DNA from: Streptomyces sp. Go-475
GTDB lineage: Bacteria > Actinomycetota > Actinomycetes > Streptomycetales > Streptomycetaceae
Reading direction: 5' to 3'
Length of the DNA: 64,000 nt
NCBI RefSeq assembly: GCF_003330845.1
Contig: NZ_CP026121.1
Location: forward strand, 6,491,501 to 6,555,500
The position numbers and the translations under genes are program-made. Positions 26,039 through 35,109 of this stretch are shown here, one piece after another. Every line of letters starts with the position of its first letter. Within the stretch, counting starts at the first letter, position 1. The notes under the pieces are model-generated. The model did not search any database and was not told the origin of the DNA. It worked only from the letters and a program-made list of their open reading frames with translations.

Positions 26039-27358
26039 CTACGCCCCCAGAACCCTCCGCAAGTAGTCGTTCTGGAACCGCCGATCAGGGTCGAGGCGGT
26101 CCCGCAGTGCCGTGAACTCGCCGAAGCGCGGATACACCCGGGAGAAGTACTCGGCGTCCCGGGTGTGGATCTTGCCCCAGTGCGGACGGCCCTCGTGGGC
26201 GGTGAAGACGCGCTCGGCGGCGGTGAAGTACCGCTGGTAGGGCGTGCCCTGGAACATGTGGACGGCGATGTACGCGCTGTCGCGGCCGGAGGCGGTGGAC
26301 AGCGTGATGTCGTCGGCCGGGGCGGTGCGCACCTCCACGGGGAAGCTGACCCTCAGCCCGGAGCGGTCGACCATGGCCTTCAGCTCGCGCAGCGCCGGGA
26401 CGACGGCCGCACGCGGAACGGCGTACTCCATCTCCACGAAGCGCACCCGGCGCGGAGAGGTGAAGACCTTGTAAGGGATGTCGGTGTAGGTCCGCGCGGA
26501 CAGGGCCTTGCTGGAGATCTGCGCGATAGCGGGGATCGTGGCGGGCACCGCGCGGCCGACCCAGTTGGCCACCTGGAAGACGCCGTTGGAGAGGAACTCG
26601 TCCTCGAACCAGCCCTGGAGCTGCGGCACCGGCTTCTCCGGGCCGGCGCTGCGGTTGTTGCGCTTGGTGTTGGTGTTCCCGGTGTGCGGGAACCAGTAGA
26701 ACTCGAAGTGCTCGTTCTCGGCCCACAGTTCCTCGAAGTCGGCGAGGACCCGGTCGAACGGCATCGGCTCCTCGCGGGCCGTGAGCAGGAACACCGGCTC
26801 GACGGCGAACGTGATCGCCGTGACGATGCCCAGCGCGCCGAGGCCGATCCGGGCGGCCGCGAAGACCTCCGGGTTCTCCTTCTCGGAGCAGGTGAGGACC
26901 GAGCCGTCGGCGGTGACCAGCTCCAGCGCCTTGATCTGGGCGGCGATCGAGCCGGACTCGCGGCCGGTGCCGTGGGTGCCGGTGCTGGTGGCCCCGGAGA
27001 CGGTCTGCTCCATGATGTCGCCCATGTTGGTCAGCGACAGCCCCTCACGCGCGAGGGCCATGTTGAGTCGCTTGAGCGGGGTACCGGCCTCCACGGTGAC
27101 CGTCATGTTCTCGCGGTCAATGCTGCGTATGCCGGTCAACAGTTGAGGGCGGATCAACACCCCGTTGGTCGCGGCTATGGACGTGAAGGAGTGCCCCGTG
27201 CCGACGGCCTTCACCGTGAGGCCGTCCTCGGCGGCCCGCCGCACGGCGGCGGCCAGCTCGTCGACGGAGGCCGGGGTCACCTCCCGCGCGGGACGCGCCG
27301 AGACGTTGCCGCCCCAGTTACGCCACGTGCCGTTCTTTCCGTTCGCTGTGCTGCTCAA
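26039..27358 (-). CDS. D-arabinono-1,4-lactone oxidase / alditol oxidase family flavoprotein
   Basis: 439 residues of the VAO flavoprotein family. FAD-binding PCMH domain (about 15-185) with VGTGHSFTSIAA, whose His is the likely covalent flavin attachment, and SGATSTGTHGTG. The C-terminal ALO domain ends with HWGKIHTRDAEYF, FGEFTALRDRLDPDRRFQNDYL. It oxidises a sugar lactone or alditol with O2; the exact substrate is not readable. The TTG at 27358 is preceded at 5 nt by GGGGAGG, making it the best start. It overlaps the end of the upstream MFS gene by 41 nt, so the two are coupled. Confidence 0.88.
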   Translation of the reverse strand: MSSTANGKNGTWRNWGGNVSARPAREVTPASVDELAAAVRRAAEDGLTVKAVGTGHSFTSIAATNGVLIRPQLLTGIRSIDRENMTVTVEAGTPLKRLNMALAREGLSLTNMGDIMEQTVSGATSTGTHGTGRESGSIAAQIKALELVTADGSVLTCSEKENPEVFAAARIGLGALGIVTAITFAVEPVFLLTAREEPMPFDRVLADFEELWAENEHFEFYWFPHTGNTNTKRNNRSAGPEKPVPQLQGWFEDEFLSNGVFQVANWVGRAVPATIPAIAQISSKALSARTYTDIPYKVFTSPRRVRFVEMEYAVPRAAVVPALRELKAMVDRSGLRVSFPVEVRTAPADDITLSTASGRDSAYIAVHMFQGTPYQRYFTAAERVFTAHEGRPHWGKIHTRDAEYFSRVYPRFGEFTALRDRLDPDRRFQNDYLRRVLGA

Positions 27359-28556
27359 CGGAGCCTCCCCGACCCGGTGCCGGTCGCTTGAGCCGGCGGT
27401 ACCCGAGGAAACCCACCGCGACCGCGACGGCCCCGGACACCGCCGGAACCCCGTACCCGGCACGCGCGCCGGCCGCGTCGATCACCCAGCCGGCCGCGGA
27501 GGAGCCGAGCGCGACCCCCACCGCGAGCCCGGTGCTCACCCAGGTCATGCCTTCGGTGAGCTGCGCGCGTGGTACGTGCTCTTCGATGAGGGACATGGTC
27601 GTGATCATCGTGGGAGCGATGGACAGACCCGCAACGAACAGCGCCACGGCCAGGAACGGCAAGTTTCCGACCAGTAGGAGTGGGATCATACTCACGGCCA
27701 TGGCGCACACGCCCAGCAACCACCGACGTTCCGGCGCCCCGGCGAAGTGCATGAGCCCGAAAACCATGCCCGCCACGCAGGACCCCGCCGCGTACAGCGC
27801 GAGGACCACGCTCGCGGCGGCCTTGTGCCCCTCCTCCTCGGCGAAGGCCACCGTGACCACGTCGACCGCCCCGAAGATCGCCCCGGTGGCGACGAAGGTG
27901 GCCACCAGGACCTGCAGCCCCGGCGCCCGCAGCGCGCTGCCGCCGCCCTTGCGCTCGCGCGGGTGCGGCTCGGGCTCGGTGGCGCGCTGCGCGGTCAGCC
28001 AGAACACCCCGACCGCGAGGAAGCAGGCGGCGAACAGCGGCCCCGCCTCCGGGAACCAGGCCGTGGACAGGCCGATGGAGATGATCGGCCCGAAGATGAA
28101 GCACACCTCGTCCACCACGGACTCGAAGGAGTACGCGGTGTGCAGCTGCGGAGTGCCCCGGTACAGGGCCGCCCAGCGGGCCCGGATCATCGCCCCGACG
28201 CTCGGCACGCAGCCGACGCCGACACAGGCCACGAACAGCACCCAGTCCGGCCACCGGTAGTGCGCGGCGAACAGCAGCAGCGCCGCCGCTGCGAGTGACA
28301 CCAGCGTCGCCGGGCGCAGCACCCGCCGCTGCCCGTACTGGTCCACCAGCCGCGAGACCTGCGGCCCCGCCACCGCGGCGGCCAGCGCGATGGTCGCCGA
28401 CAGGGCGCCGGCCAGCCCGTACCGCCCGGTGAGCTGGGAGACCATCGTGACCACGCCGATGCCCATCATCGACACCGGGATGCGACCGAGGAAGCCCGCG
28501 GCGGAGAACCCCTTGGAGCCGGGGGCTGCGAACAGGGCGCGGTAGGGGCTGGGCAA
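27318..28556 (-). CDS. MFS transporter
   Basis: 412 residues (from the TTG at 28556, which has GGAG upstream; the frame opens at a GTG at 28664). It starts [25 protein letters not shown], a pattern I associate with Streptomyces MFS proteins. About 12 hydrophobic segments include the motif-A loop [15 protein letters not shown] between TM2 and TM3. Substrate unknown; two sequence halves with a charged central loop ([15 protein letters not shown]) fit a drug or metabolite exporter. Its 3' end overlaps the flavin oxidase start by 41 nt, long for such overlaps, suggesting linked expression. Confidence 0.85.
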   Translation of the reverse strand: MPSPYRALFAAPGSKGFSAAGFLGRIPVSMMGIGVVTMVSQLTGRYGLAGALSATIALAAAVAGPQVSRLVDQYGQRRVLRPATLVSLAAAALLLFAAHYRWPDWVLFVACVGVGCVPSVGAMIRARWAALYRGTPQLHTAYSFESVVDEVCFIFGPIISIGLSTAWFPEAGPLFAACFLAVGVFWLTAQRATEPEPHPRERKGGGSALRAPGLQVLVATFVATGAIFGAVDVVTVAFAEEEGHKAAASVVLALYAAGSCVAGMVFGLMHFAGAPERRWLLGVCAMAVSMIPLLLVGNLPFLAVALFVAGLSIAPTMITTMSLIEEHVPRAQLTEGMTWVSTGLAVGVALGSSAAGWVIDAAGARAGYGVPAVSGAVAVAVGFLGYRRLKRPAPGRGGSVEQHSERKERHVA

Positions 28557-28716
28557 CGGGGTCTCCGAAAGGCTCAGTAAGCTGCGAACGCAGTCGACAC
28601 AGCTTACGGCTCCGGACGCCCCGACGCACCCGTCCGGCCCCGTCCCGAAGCGGCTCGCGCCCACGTGTCACCCCGCCGTTGCCCGGCTGTCAGTGCGGGG
28701 TGGCAGGATCGGAGTC

Positions 28717-29844
28717 ATGCCAGACGCGCGCGATGCCAGCCCCTACGACGCCCTGCTCCTGCTCTCCTTCGGCGGCCCGGAAGGCCCGGACGACGTGGTC
28801 CCGTTCCTGGAGAACGTGACGCGCGGGCGCGGCATCCCCAAGGAACGCCTCAAGGAAGTCGGGCAGCACTACTTCCTGTTCGGCGGGGTCAGTCCCATCA
28901 ACGACCAGAACCGCGCCCTGCTGGACGCCCTGCGCAAGGACTTCGCCGACCACGGCCTGGACCTGCCGGTCTACTGGGGCAACCGCAACTGGGCGCCGTA
29001 CCTGACCGACACCCTGCGCGAGATGGTCCGCGACGGCCGCCGCCGCGTCCTGGTCCTCGCCACCAGCGCCTACGCCTCGTACTCGGGCTGCCGCCAGTAC
29101 CGCGAGAACCTCGCCGACGCGCTCGCGGCCCTGGAGGCCGAGGGCCTGGAGCTGCCGAAGATCGACAAGCTGCGGCACTACTTCAACCACCCCGGCTTCC
29201 TGGAGCCCATGGTCGACGGGGTGATCCGGTCCCTCGAGGAGCTTCCCGAGGACGTCCGGGACGGCGCCCACATCGCCTTCTCGACGCATTCGATCCCGAC
29301 GGCCGCCGCCGACACCTCCGGGCCCGTCGAGGACCACGGCGACGGCGGCGCGTACGTGAAGCAGCACCTGGACGTGGCGAAGCTGATCGCCGAGGCCGTC
29401 CGCGAGCGCACCGGCGTCGACCACCCCTGGCAGCTCGTCTACCAGTCGCGCTCCGGCGCCCCGCACATCCCGTGGCTGGAGCCCGACATCTGCGACCACC
29501 TTCAGGAGCGGCACGCGGCCGGTGTCCCGGCCGTGGTGATCGCCCCCATCGGCTTCGTCTCCGACCACATGGAGGTCCTCTACGACCTCGACACGGAGGC
29601 CAAGGCCAAGGCCGAGGAGCTGGGGCTGCCGATGCGCCGTTCGGCCACCGTCGGGGCCGACCCGAGGTTCGCCGCCGCGGTCCGCGAACTCGTCGTGGAG
29701 CGCGCCGCCGTCGAGCGCGGCCAGGACGTCACCCCGTGCGCCCTCGGCGCCCTCGGGGCGAGCCACCAGCTCTGCCCCGTCGGCTGCTGCCCGGCCCGCG
29801 CCCCCCGGCCCGCCGCCGCGGGCGCCGACAGCCCCTACGAGTGA
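28717..29844 (+). CDS. hemH: Ferrochelatase (coproporphyrin ferrochelatase, CpfC/HemH)
   Basis: 375 residues. [15 protein letters not shown] and [12 protein letters not shown] at the N-terminus, GSPINDQN-like [11 protein letters not shown], the metal-site His in [10 protein letters not shown] and Glu in [12 protein letters not shown] identify a ferrochelatase. In actinobacteria it inserts iron into coproporphyrin III in the coproporphyrin-dependent haem pathway. C-terminal cysteines ([21 protein letters not shown]) fit the [2Fe-2S] cluster known in actinobacterial enzymes. The ATG follows GGAG. The inositol-phosphatase gene begins 8 nt after its stop, with the ribosome site overlapping the stop. 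Confidence 0.92.
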   Translation: MPDARDASPYDALLLLSFGGPEGPDDVVPFLENVTRGRGIPKERLKEVGQHYFLFGGVSPINDQNRALLDALRKDFADHGLDLPVYWGNRNWAPYLTDTLREMVRDGRRRVLVLATSAYASYSGCRQYRENLADALAALEAEGLELPKIDKLRHYFNHPGFLEPMVDGVIRSLEELPEDVRDGAHIAFSTHSIPTAAADTSGPVEDHGDGGAYVKQHLDVAKLIAEAVRERTGVDHPWQLVYQSRSGAPHIPWLEPDICDHLQERHAAGVPAVVIAPIGFVSDHMEVLYDLDTEAKAKAEELGLPMRRSATVGADPRFAAAVRELVVERAAVERGQDVTPCALGALGASHQLCPVGCCPARAPRPAAAGADSPYE

Positions 29845-29852
29845 GGAGCCCT

Positions 29853-30668
29853 GTGACCGACCCCCTGCACACGGACCTGCTCGACCTCGCCCAGGAGGCC
29901 GCCCGCCGCGCCGGCGCGCTGCTGCGGGACGGCCGCCCGGCCGACCTCGCGGTCGCCGCGACCAAGTCCAGCCCGATCGACGTCGTCACGGAGATGGACA
30001 TCGCGGCGGAGAAGCTCATCACGGGCCTGATCGCCGAGCGCCGCCCGGACGACGGCATCCTCGGCGAGGAGGGCGCCGCCACCGAGGGCACGAGCGGCGT
30101 CCGCTGGGTGATCGACCCGCTCGACGGCACGGTCAACTACCTGTACGGGCTGCCCACCTGGGCCGTCTCCGTCGCCGCCGAGCAGGACGGCGAGACCGTC
30201 GTCGGAGTCGTCACGGCACCGATGCGCGGCGAGACGTTCCACGCGGTGCGCGGCGGCGGTGCCTGGGCCACCGGAGCCTGGGACGGCGAGCGCCGGCTGG
30301 CCTGCCGCCCCGCGCCGCCCCTGGACCAGGCGCTGGTCTCGACGGGCTTCAACTACGTCACCGGCGTCCGCACCCACCAGGCCGAAGTCGCCCAGCGGCT
30401 GATCCCGCTGCTGCGTGACATCCGGCGCGGCGGCTCGGCCGCGGTCGACCTGTGCGACGTGGCCGCGGGACGCCTCGACGGCTACTACGAGCGCGGCCTG
30501 CACCCCTGGGACCTCGCCGCCGGAGACCTGATCGCCCGGGAGGCGGGCGCGCTGACCGGTGGACGCCCCGGAGAGCGCCCCTCGGGCGACCTCGCGGTAG
30601 CGGCCTCCCCGGGCGTCTTCGAGCCCCTCCAGCGCCTCCTGGAGGACTTCGGCGCCTGGCACGACTGA
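29853..30668 (+). CDS. Inositol monophosphatase family protein
   Basis: 271 residues with the lithium-sensitive phosphatase motifs: Glu in GILGEEGA (motif 1), WVIDPLDGTVNYLYGLP (metal site, motif 2) and YYERGLHPWDLAAGDLIAREAGA (motif 3). Mg-dependent dephosphorylation of inositol-1-phosphate or a similar small phosphate (histidinol phosphate in some actinobacterial paralogs). The GTG at 29853 has GAGGAGCC just upstream and forms an operon with hemH. No signal peptide. Confidence 0.9.
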   Translation: MTDPLHTDLLDLAQEAARRAGALLRDGRPADLAVAATKSSPIDVVTEMDIAAEKLITGLIAERRPDDGILGEEGAATEGTSGVRWVIDPLDGTVNYLYGLPTWAVSVAAEQDGETVVGVVTAPMRGETFHAVRGGGAWATGAWDGERRLACRPAPPLDQALVSTGFNYVTGVRTHQAEVAQRLIPLLRDIRRGGSAAVDLCDVAAGRLDGYYERGLHPWDLAAGDLIAREAGALTGGRPGERPSGDLAVAASPGVFEPLQRLLEDFGAWHD

Positions 30669-30766
30669 GGCCGGCCCACGCCGGGCGGCGGCAGCCCCGC
30701 GCCGCCCGGCGAACAACGGCCGCCGGCACTCCGAACACCGCGTGAACACCGCCGTAGGACAAGGCA

Positions 30767-30799
30767 GCGGGCCCCGGCGCTGGATTCGCCGGGGCCCGC
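30767..30799. terminator. Bidirectional terminator
   Basis: Perfect 13-bp stem GCGGGCCCCGGCG / CGCCGGGGCCCGC with a 7-nt loop, between the convergent inositol-phosphatase and small coiled-coil genes. Confidence 0.85.
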
Positions 30800-30813
30800 C
30801 GCGTACGGCCTGA

Positions 30814-30987
30814 TCAGACGCTCGTCGCGCCGACCTCCACACCGTGCTCGGCGGCGAGGCGGCGCAGGTCGTCGAGCTCGCCCTGCTCCACCTCGACGAG
30901 GAAGTCGTCGCCCTCGTCGCGAGCCCGGGACAGATCGGACTCGGTCGCCCTTATGCGCTGCAGAAGTCCTGCGGTGAATGCGTCCAT
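30814..30987 (-). CDS. Small coiled-coil protein (57 aa), conserved hypothetical
   Basis: A short, acidic, almost wholly helical protein: MDAFTAGLLQRIRATESDL, then EGDDFLVEVEQGELDDLRRLAAEHGV. Heptad-like hydrophobic spacing suggests a coiled coil. The ATG at 30987 follows GAGGGGGC, while the longer frame upstream (to 31293) has no coding-like composition. Very similar small proteins are, as I recall, widespread in Streptomyces next to hemH/cutRS. Function unknown. Confidence 0.75.
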   Translation of the reverse strand: MDAFTAGLLQRIRATESDLSRARDEGDDFLVEVEQGELDDLRRLAAEHGVEVGATSV

Positions 30988-31432
30988 GCTGCGCCCCCTC
31001 GTCCTGGGTCGTGGGTCGATGGCACGGGGGTGTGCCGTTCGGAAGGGACGATCACGTCTGATGTGGATGCCCAGCGCCGCTCTGCTGGGCGGCGACGGTG
31101 CCGGACACCCACGCCCGCCCTGCGGAAAAGCGGATTGATGCGCACCGCATGGTGGTGCGGTACCGGCAGAGCGTGATCGTGGGATGTAAAGCCGTCCTCC
31201 CCAAGCTCCCTTCCGAGGAAACCTAACCGGAGGAGAAAATCTCGTATTCCCGCTCCGGCCGCCGTTCCCCGCCCGCACCGTCCTGCCCGCCACCGTCCGC
31301 TCACCTGCCTTACCGCCGACTTACGGCCGAAAAGGGCAGGATGGAGGGCAACACACCGACACCACCGAAAACCCCTGCCCGCGTGCGCCCGGTAAGGCAC
31401 TACGCGGGTGGACATGAGGAAGGACTAGGGAC
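30988..31432. other. Divergent intergenic region between small coiled-coil gene and cutR
   Basis: 445 bp with no supported gene. It includes a CAGGAT hexamer at 31337-31342 that may be part of a cutRS promoter. A GGAGGAG sequence at 31231 has no usable start codon after it. Confidence 0.4.
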
Positions 31433-32086
31433 GTGCGCGTACTCGTCGTCGAGGACGAGCAACTGCTCGCCGATGCGGTGGCCACCGGACTGCGCCGGGA
31501 GGCCATGGCCGTCGACGTCGTGTACGACGGTGCGGCCGCCCTGGAGCGCATCGGCGTCAACGACTACGACGTGGTCGTCCTCGACCGCGACCTCCCGCTC
31601 GTGCACGGCGACGACGTCTGCCGCAAGATCGTCGAACTCGGCATGCCCACGCGCGTGCTGATGCTCACGGCCTCCGGTGACGTCAGCGACCGGGTGGAGG
31701 GCCTGGAGATCGGCGCCGACGACTACCTGCCCAAGCCCTTCGCGTTCAGCGAGCTCATCGCCCGCGTGCGCGCCCTCGGCCGGCGGACCAGCGTGCCCCT
31801 GCCGCCCGTCCTGGAGCGTGCCGGGATCAAGCTGGACCCCAACCGCCGCGAGGTGTTCCGCGACGGCAAGGAGGTCCAGCTCGCGCCCAAGGAGTTCGCG
31901 GTCCTCGAGGTGCTGATGCGCAGCGAGGGCGCCGTCGTCTCCGCGGAGCAGCTGCTGGAGAAGGCCTGGGACGAGAACACCGACCCGTTCACGAACGTCG
32001 TGCGCGTCACGGTCATGACCCTGCGCCGCAAGCTGGGCGAGCCGCCCGTCATCGTCACGGTGCCCGGCTCCGGCTACCGGATCTGA
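31433..32086 (+). CDS. cutR: Two-component response regulator CutR
   Basis: 217 residues, OmpR family: receiver with Asp51 in YDVVVLDRDLPL, Lys in YLPKPFAFSEL, and a C-terminal winged helix (FAVLEVLMRSEGAVVSAEQLLEKAW ... MTLRRKLG). Identified as CutR from sequence, gene order (hemH, IMPase, cutRS, DUF4193) and partner. In Streptomyces CutRS was first linked to repression of actinorhodin and more recently to envelope homeostasis. GTG start with AGGAAGGA upstream; cutS follows after 6 nt. Confidence 0.9.
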   Translation: MRVLVVEDEQLLADAVATGLRREAMAVDVVYDGAAALERIGVNDYDVVVLDRDLPLVHGDDVCRKIVELGMPTRVLMLTASGDVSDRVEGLEIGADDYLPKPFAFSELIARVRALGRRTSVPLPPVLERAGIKLDPNRREVFRDGKEVQLAPKEFAVLEVLMRSEGAVVSAEQLLEKAWDENTDPFTNVVRVTVMTLRRKLGEPPVIVTVPGSGYRI

Positions 32087-32092
32087 TCCCCC

Positions 32093-33325
32093 GTGGCAGC
32101 GACTCCCGCGCCCCCGCAGGCGCCTCCCAAGCCCACCTGGGACCCCAGGAGGCCCGTGCCGCCCTTCCCGTGGCTGCGCCCGACCATCCGCATAAGGCTC
32201 ACGCTGCTCTACGGCGGCATGTTCCTGATCGCCGGCATCCTGCTGCTGTCGATCATCTATCTGCTCGCCGCGCAGGCACTGAACGTCGGCAGCGACCTGC
32301 CGTTCAAGATCGTCGAGGGCAAGGTCACCAGCGACATCTGCAACCTTCCGGACCAGGCCTCGCCCGCCGAGTTCAACAACGCCATGAACCAGTGCGTGAA
32401 CGACCAGCGCCAGCACGCCCTGGACAACCTGCTCAGCCGCTCGCTCCTGGCGCTGCTGGGCCTGGCGGTCATCGCCTTCGCCTTCGGCTACGCCATGGCC
32501 GGCCGCGTCCTGTCCCCGCTGGGCCGGATCACCCGCACGGCACGCACGGTGGCGGGCTCGGACCTGTCCCGCCGGATCGAGCTGGACGGCCCGGACGACG
32601 AGCTGAAGGAGCTGGCGGACACCTTCGACGACATGCTGGAGCGGCTGCAGCGCGCCTTCACCGCCCAGCAGCGCTTCGTCGGCAACGCCTCGCACGAGCT
32701 GAGAACGCCCCTGGCGATCAACCGCACGCTCCTGGAAGTGCACCTGTCCGACCCGAACGCGCCCGTGGAGCTCCAGCAGCTCGGCAAGACCCTGCTGGCC
32801 ACCAACGAGCGCAGCGAGCAGCTCGTCGAGGGCCTGCTGCTGCTCGCCCGCAGCGACAACCAGATCGTCGAGCGGGGGCCGGTGGATCTCGCCGAGGTCG
32901 CCTCACAGGCCATCGACCAGGTGCACGGCGAGGCCGAGGCCAAGGGCGTGCGCATCCGCGGCGAGCAGAAGCCCGCGGTCGTCCAGGGCAACGGCGTGCT
33001 GCTGGAGCGGATCGCCCTGAACCTGCTGCAGAACGCCGTGCGCTACAACGTGCCCGAGGACGGCTGGGTCGAGGTCACCACCGACGTCCAGCACGGCCAG
33101 GCGGTCCTGGTCGTCTCCAACACGGGCCCGGTCGTGCCGGCGTACGAGATCGACAACCTCTTCGAGCCGTTCCGGCGGCTGCGCACCGAGCGGACGGGCA
33201 GCGACAAGGGCGTCGGGCTCGGTCTGTCCATCGTCCGGTCGGTGGCCCGGGCCCACGGCGGGCACATCTACGCCCAGCCGCGCGAAGGGGGTGGGCTCGT
33301 GATGCGGGTCACCCTGCCCATCTGA
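32093..33325 (+). CDS. cutS: Sensor histidine kinase CutS
   Basis: 410 residues. A Pro-rich cytoplasmic N-tail (1-30), TM1 (about 38-61), a short extracellular sensor loop (62-108) with two cysteines (Cys83 and Cys101), TM2 (about 110-133), HAMP, dimerisation helix with phospho-His201 (GNASHELRTP), and ATPase motifs (NLLQNAVRYN, GVGLGLSIV). The two cysteines are in the right place for a disulfide switch reporting extracytoplasmic protein folding, a model I recall for this system. GTG start; translated with cutR. Confidence 0.9.
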   Translation: MAATPAPPQAPPKPTWDPRRPVPPFPWLRPTIRIRLTLLYGGMFLIAGILLLSIIYLLAAQALNVGSDLPFKIVEGKVTSDICNLPDQASPAEFNNAMNQCVNDQRQHALDNLLSRSLLALLGLAVIAFAFGYAMAGRVLSPLGRITRTARTVAGSDLSRRIELDGPDDELKELADTFDDMLERLQRAFTAQQRFVGNASHELRTPLAINRTLLEVHLSDPNAPVELQQLGKTLLATNERSEQLVEGLLLLARSDNQIVERGPVDLAEVASQAIDQVHGEAEAKGVRIRGEQKPAVVQGNGVLLERIALNLLQNAVRYNVPEDGWVEVTTDVQHGQAVLVVSNTGPVVPAYEIDNLFEPFRRLRTERTGSDKGVGLGLSIVRSVARAHGGHIYAQPREGGGLVMRVTLPI

Positions 33326-33409
33326 GATCATGGCGCCGATCACCTTGCGGGCACTCGAAGATGTTCGCTTTACGCGGAATTTCCGAGACATCGTCGTACG
33401 TGCCCCGTG

Positions 33410-33512
33410 TGTGATCGATCACAGGGGCGCCTTTCCGGCCATCTACTCTCCGTGATCATGCCTCCTGCCGGAAAGCCGGGAAAATCCCGGTTTTCGGGGG
33501 TCTTGATCACGG
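33410..33512. promoter_or_regulatory. GTGATC/GATCAC palindrome cluster and hairpin after cutS
   Basis: TGTGATCGATCACA (33410-33423) is a perfect 14-bp palindrome. CCGTGATCA (33450-33458) and TGATCACGG (33504-33512) are perfect 9-bp inverted arms. Between them lies CCGGGA-AAA-TCCCGG (33476-33490), inside a longer imperfect stem (33468-33497) that can serve as the cutRS terminator. The outer sites look like protein-binding sites. Confidence 0.5.
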
Positions 33513-33533
33513 GAAGTACACGGTGAGACGCCT

Positions 33534-33563
33534 TTGAAGTGCGGCATTAGGACCGTGTACGGT
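33534..33563 (+). promoter_or_regulatory. Candidate promoter of DUF4193 gene
   Basis: TTGAAG (33534-33539), 18 bp, TACGGT (33558-33563) fits a vegetative promoter. GTACACGGT (33516-33524) and ACCGTGTAC (33552-33560) form a 9-bp inverted repeat that straddles the -35 and touches the -10. Confidence 0.5.
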
Positions 33564-33730
33564 CCCCATCGCCATCCAAGCCGATCACTCGTGAGGAGTC
33601 CGGTTGGGTGTCGATTGAGTAACAGACCTTGATGTGAGGCAAAATCTCCGCCTCAGGTCGGGCACAAGTCCGGCCTCTCACGCGTTACGTGCGCTGGAGA
33701 CACCGCAGACACCCAGAGGGGGAGAGCGAC

Positions 33731-34027
33731 ATGGCAACCGATTACGACACTCCACGCAAGACCGACGATGACGTCGACTCGGACAGCCTCGAAGAGCTGA
33801 AGGCTCGGCGGAACGACAAGTCGGCCTCCGCCGTGGACGTCGACGAGTTCGAGGCCGCAGAGGGCCTCGAACTGCCCGGAGCAGACCTCTCGAACGAGGA
33901 ACTGGCCGTCCGGGTGCTCCCGAAGCAGCAGGACGAGTTCACCTGCATGAGCTGCTTCCTGGTGCACCACCGCAGCCAGCTGGCCCGGGAGAAGAACGGT
34001 CAGCCGATCTGCCGCGACTGCGACTGA
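33731..34027 (+). CDS. DUF4193 family zinc-ribbon-like protein
   Basis: 98 residues. An acidic N-terminal half (YDTPRKTDDDVDSDSLEEL ... AEGLELPGADLSNEELAV) is followed by a C-terminal Cys4 knuckle, CMSC...ICRDCD, typical of DUF4193, an actinobacterial family without known function. Resemblance to small RNA-polymerase-associated proteins is superficial. The ATG follows GGGGGAGAG. Monocistronic or followed by the next gene after 13 nt. Upstream, 400 bp hold several dyads, so it may be tightly regulated. Confidence 0.88.
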   Translation: MATDYDTPRKTDDDVDSDSLEELKARRNDKSASAVDVDEFEAAEGLELPGADLSNEELAVRVLPKQQDEFTCMSCFLVHHRSQLAREKNGQPICRDCD

Positions 34028-34040
34028 GGACGGGTCGGCC

Positions 34041-35039
34041 GTGACTGGCTCGACCCCTCCCTGGAAGCGCCGCTTCTCCAAGCGGAAAGCGGACGAAGGG
34101 CCGATCGACGACGGCCCGCAGCACGGCGCGCGTGACGACGGGCGAGGCTCCACCGATACGGGGGCGGCCTCGCTCGAACCGGCCGCGGACCGGGGTGACC
34201 TCCCGGCGTCCGTGGACGTCCCCGCACCCGTCGCCAGGCGACGTGCGGGGGCGATCCGGGAGCGGGCGAGGGAAGGAGCCCGCAAGGGCGGCGAGCGGGC
34301 CCGTGCGGGGCTCGCGTACCTCGCCGACCGGATCATCGACATGGCACCCCGGGTCCCCGTACGGGACCTGGCGACCCTGCGCGGGCAGTTCCCGGGCCTC
34401 GGGCCCGAAGAGCTCGCGGACAGGCTCGTCGCGGGCGCGGCGAAGGCGACGGCGACGGTCGGAGCCGGTGTCGGCGCGGCGGCGATGCTTCCCGTGCCCC
34501 CCGCGATGCCCACGGAACTGGCCGCCGAGGTCACCGGCGTCGCGGCGATCGAGCTGAAGCTGATCGCCGAACTCCACGAGGTCTACGGCGTACGACCGCC
34601 CGGCAACCTCAAGCAGCGCAGCACCGCCTACCTCGACTCGTGGTCGGGGGAACGCGGGATCGACGCGACCAAGCCGTCGACGTTCAGCACGGCGCTGAAC
34701 AGCCGCATGAAGCGCGAACTGCGCCAGCGGATCATGAAGCGGATGCTCCGCAACATGCCCAATCTCATGCCGTTCCTGGTCGGAGCCGCCGTGGGCGCGG
34801 CCATGAACCGCAGCGAGACGAGAAAGCTCGCCGCCCGGATCCGCGAGGACCTGCGCAAGATCCAGGTGCCCTGGGAGGCCCTGGAGTCGCTCCCCGCCCT
34901 GGAACGCCCGGCGGACGCCCTGGAGATGGGCGAGATCACGCACGACCCCCTGGGGCACCGCGCGGACGACAAGCGCGACGCGGAACACGACGAGAAGCGC
35001 GACGGGGCACAGGACGACAAACGCGACGGCGGGCCCTGA
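34041..35039 (+). CDS. Conserved actinobacterial hypothetical protein (332 aa)
   Basis: An unrecognised family. A charged N-terminus (1-70) precedes a conserved central part with LAYLADRIIDMAPRVPVRDL, the Ala/Gly-rich hydrophobic segment AKATATVGAGVGAAAMLPVPP (about 134-154), ELAAEVTGVAAIELKLIAEL, and a second Gly/Ala membrane-like segment MPFLVGAAVGAAM (about 241-254). The C-terminus (about 312-332) is a hydrophilic repeat of D-D/E-K-R-D units. The two hydrophobic patches suggest peripheral membrane association. GTG start at 34041, 13 nt after DUF4193. Terminator-like sequences follow. Confidence 0.75.
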   Translation: MTGSTPPWKRRFSKRKADEGPIDDGPQHGARDDGRGSTDTGAASLEPAADRGDLPASVDVPAPVARRRAGAIRERAREGARKGGERARAGLAYLADRIIDMAPRVPVRDLATLRGQFPGLGPEELADRLVAGAAKATATVGAGVGAAAMLPVPPAMPTELAAEVTGVAAIELKLIAELHEVYGVRPPGNLKQRSTAYLDSWSGERGIDATKPSTFSTALNSRMKRELRQRIMKRMLRNMPNLMPFLVGAAVGAAMNRSETRKLAARIREDLRKIQVPWEALESLPALERPADALEMGEITHDPLGHRADDKRDAEHDEKRDGAQDDKRDGGP

Positions 35040-35083
35040 GACCCGCCGTCCTTCTGCCGGGTGACCTCCCGGGCGGGTGTGCC

Positions 35084-35109
35084 AGGGCCTGATCCGAACG
35101 ACAGGCCCT
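35084..35109. terminator. Short bidirectional hairpin
   Basis: AGGGCCTG (35084-35091) pairs with CAGGCCCT (35102-35109) across 10 nt, overlapping the DUF3093 stop codon. A second hairpin (ACCCGCC / GGCGGGT) lies just upstream at 35041-35078. Confidence 0.5.

Noticed and set aside
33410..33423. CRP-like site TGTGATCGATCACA
   Set aside because: The half-sites are 4 bp apart, not 6 as in the TGTGA-N6-TCACA consensus. Kept only as an unassigned palindrome.
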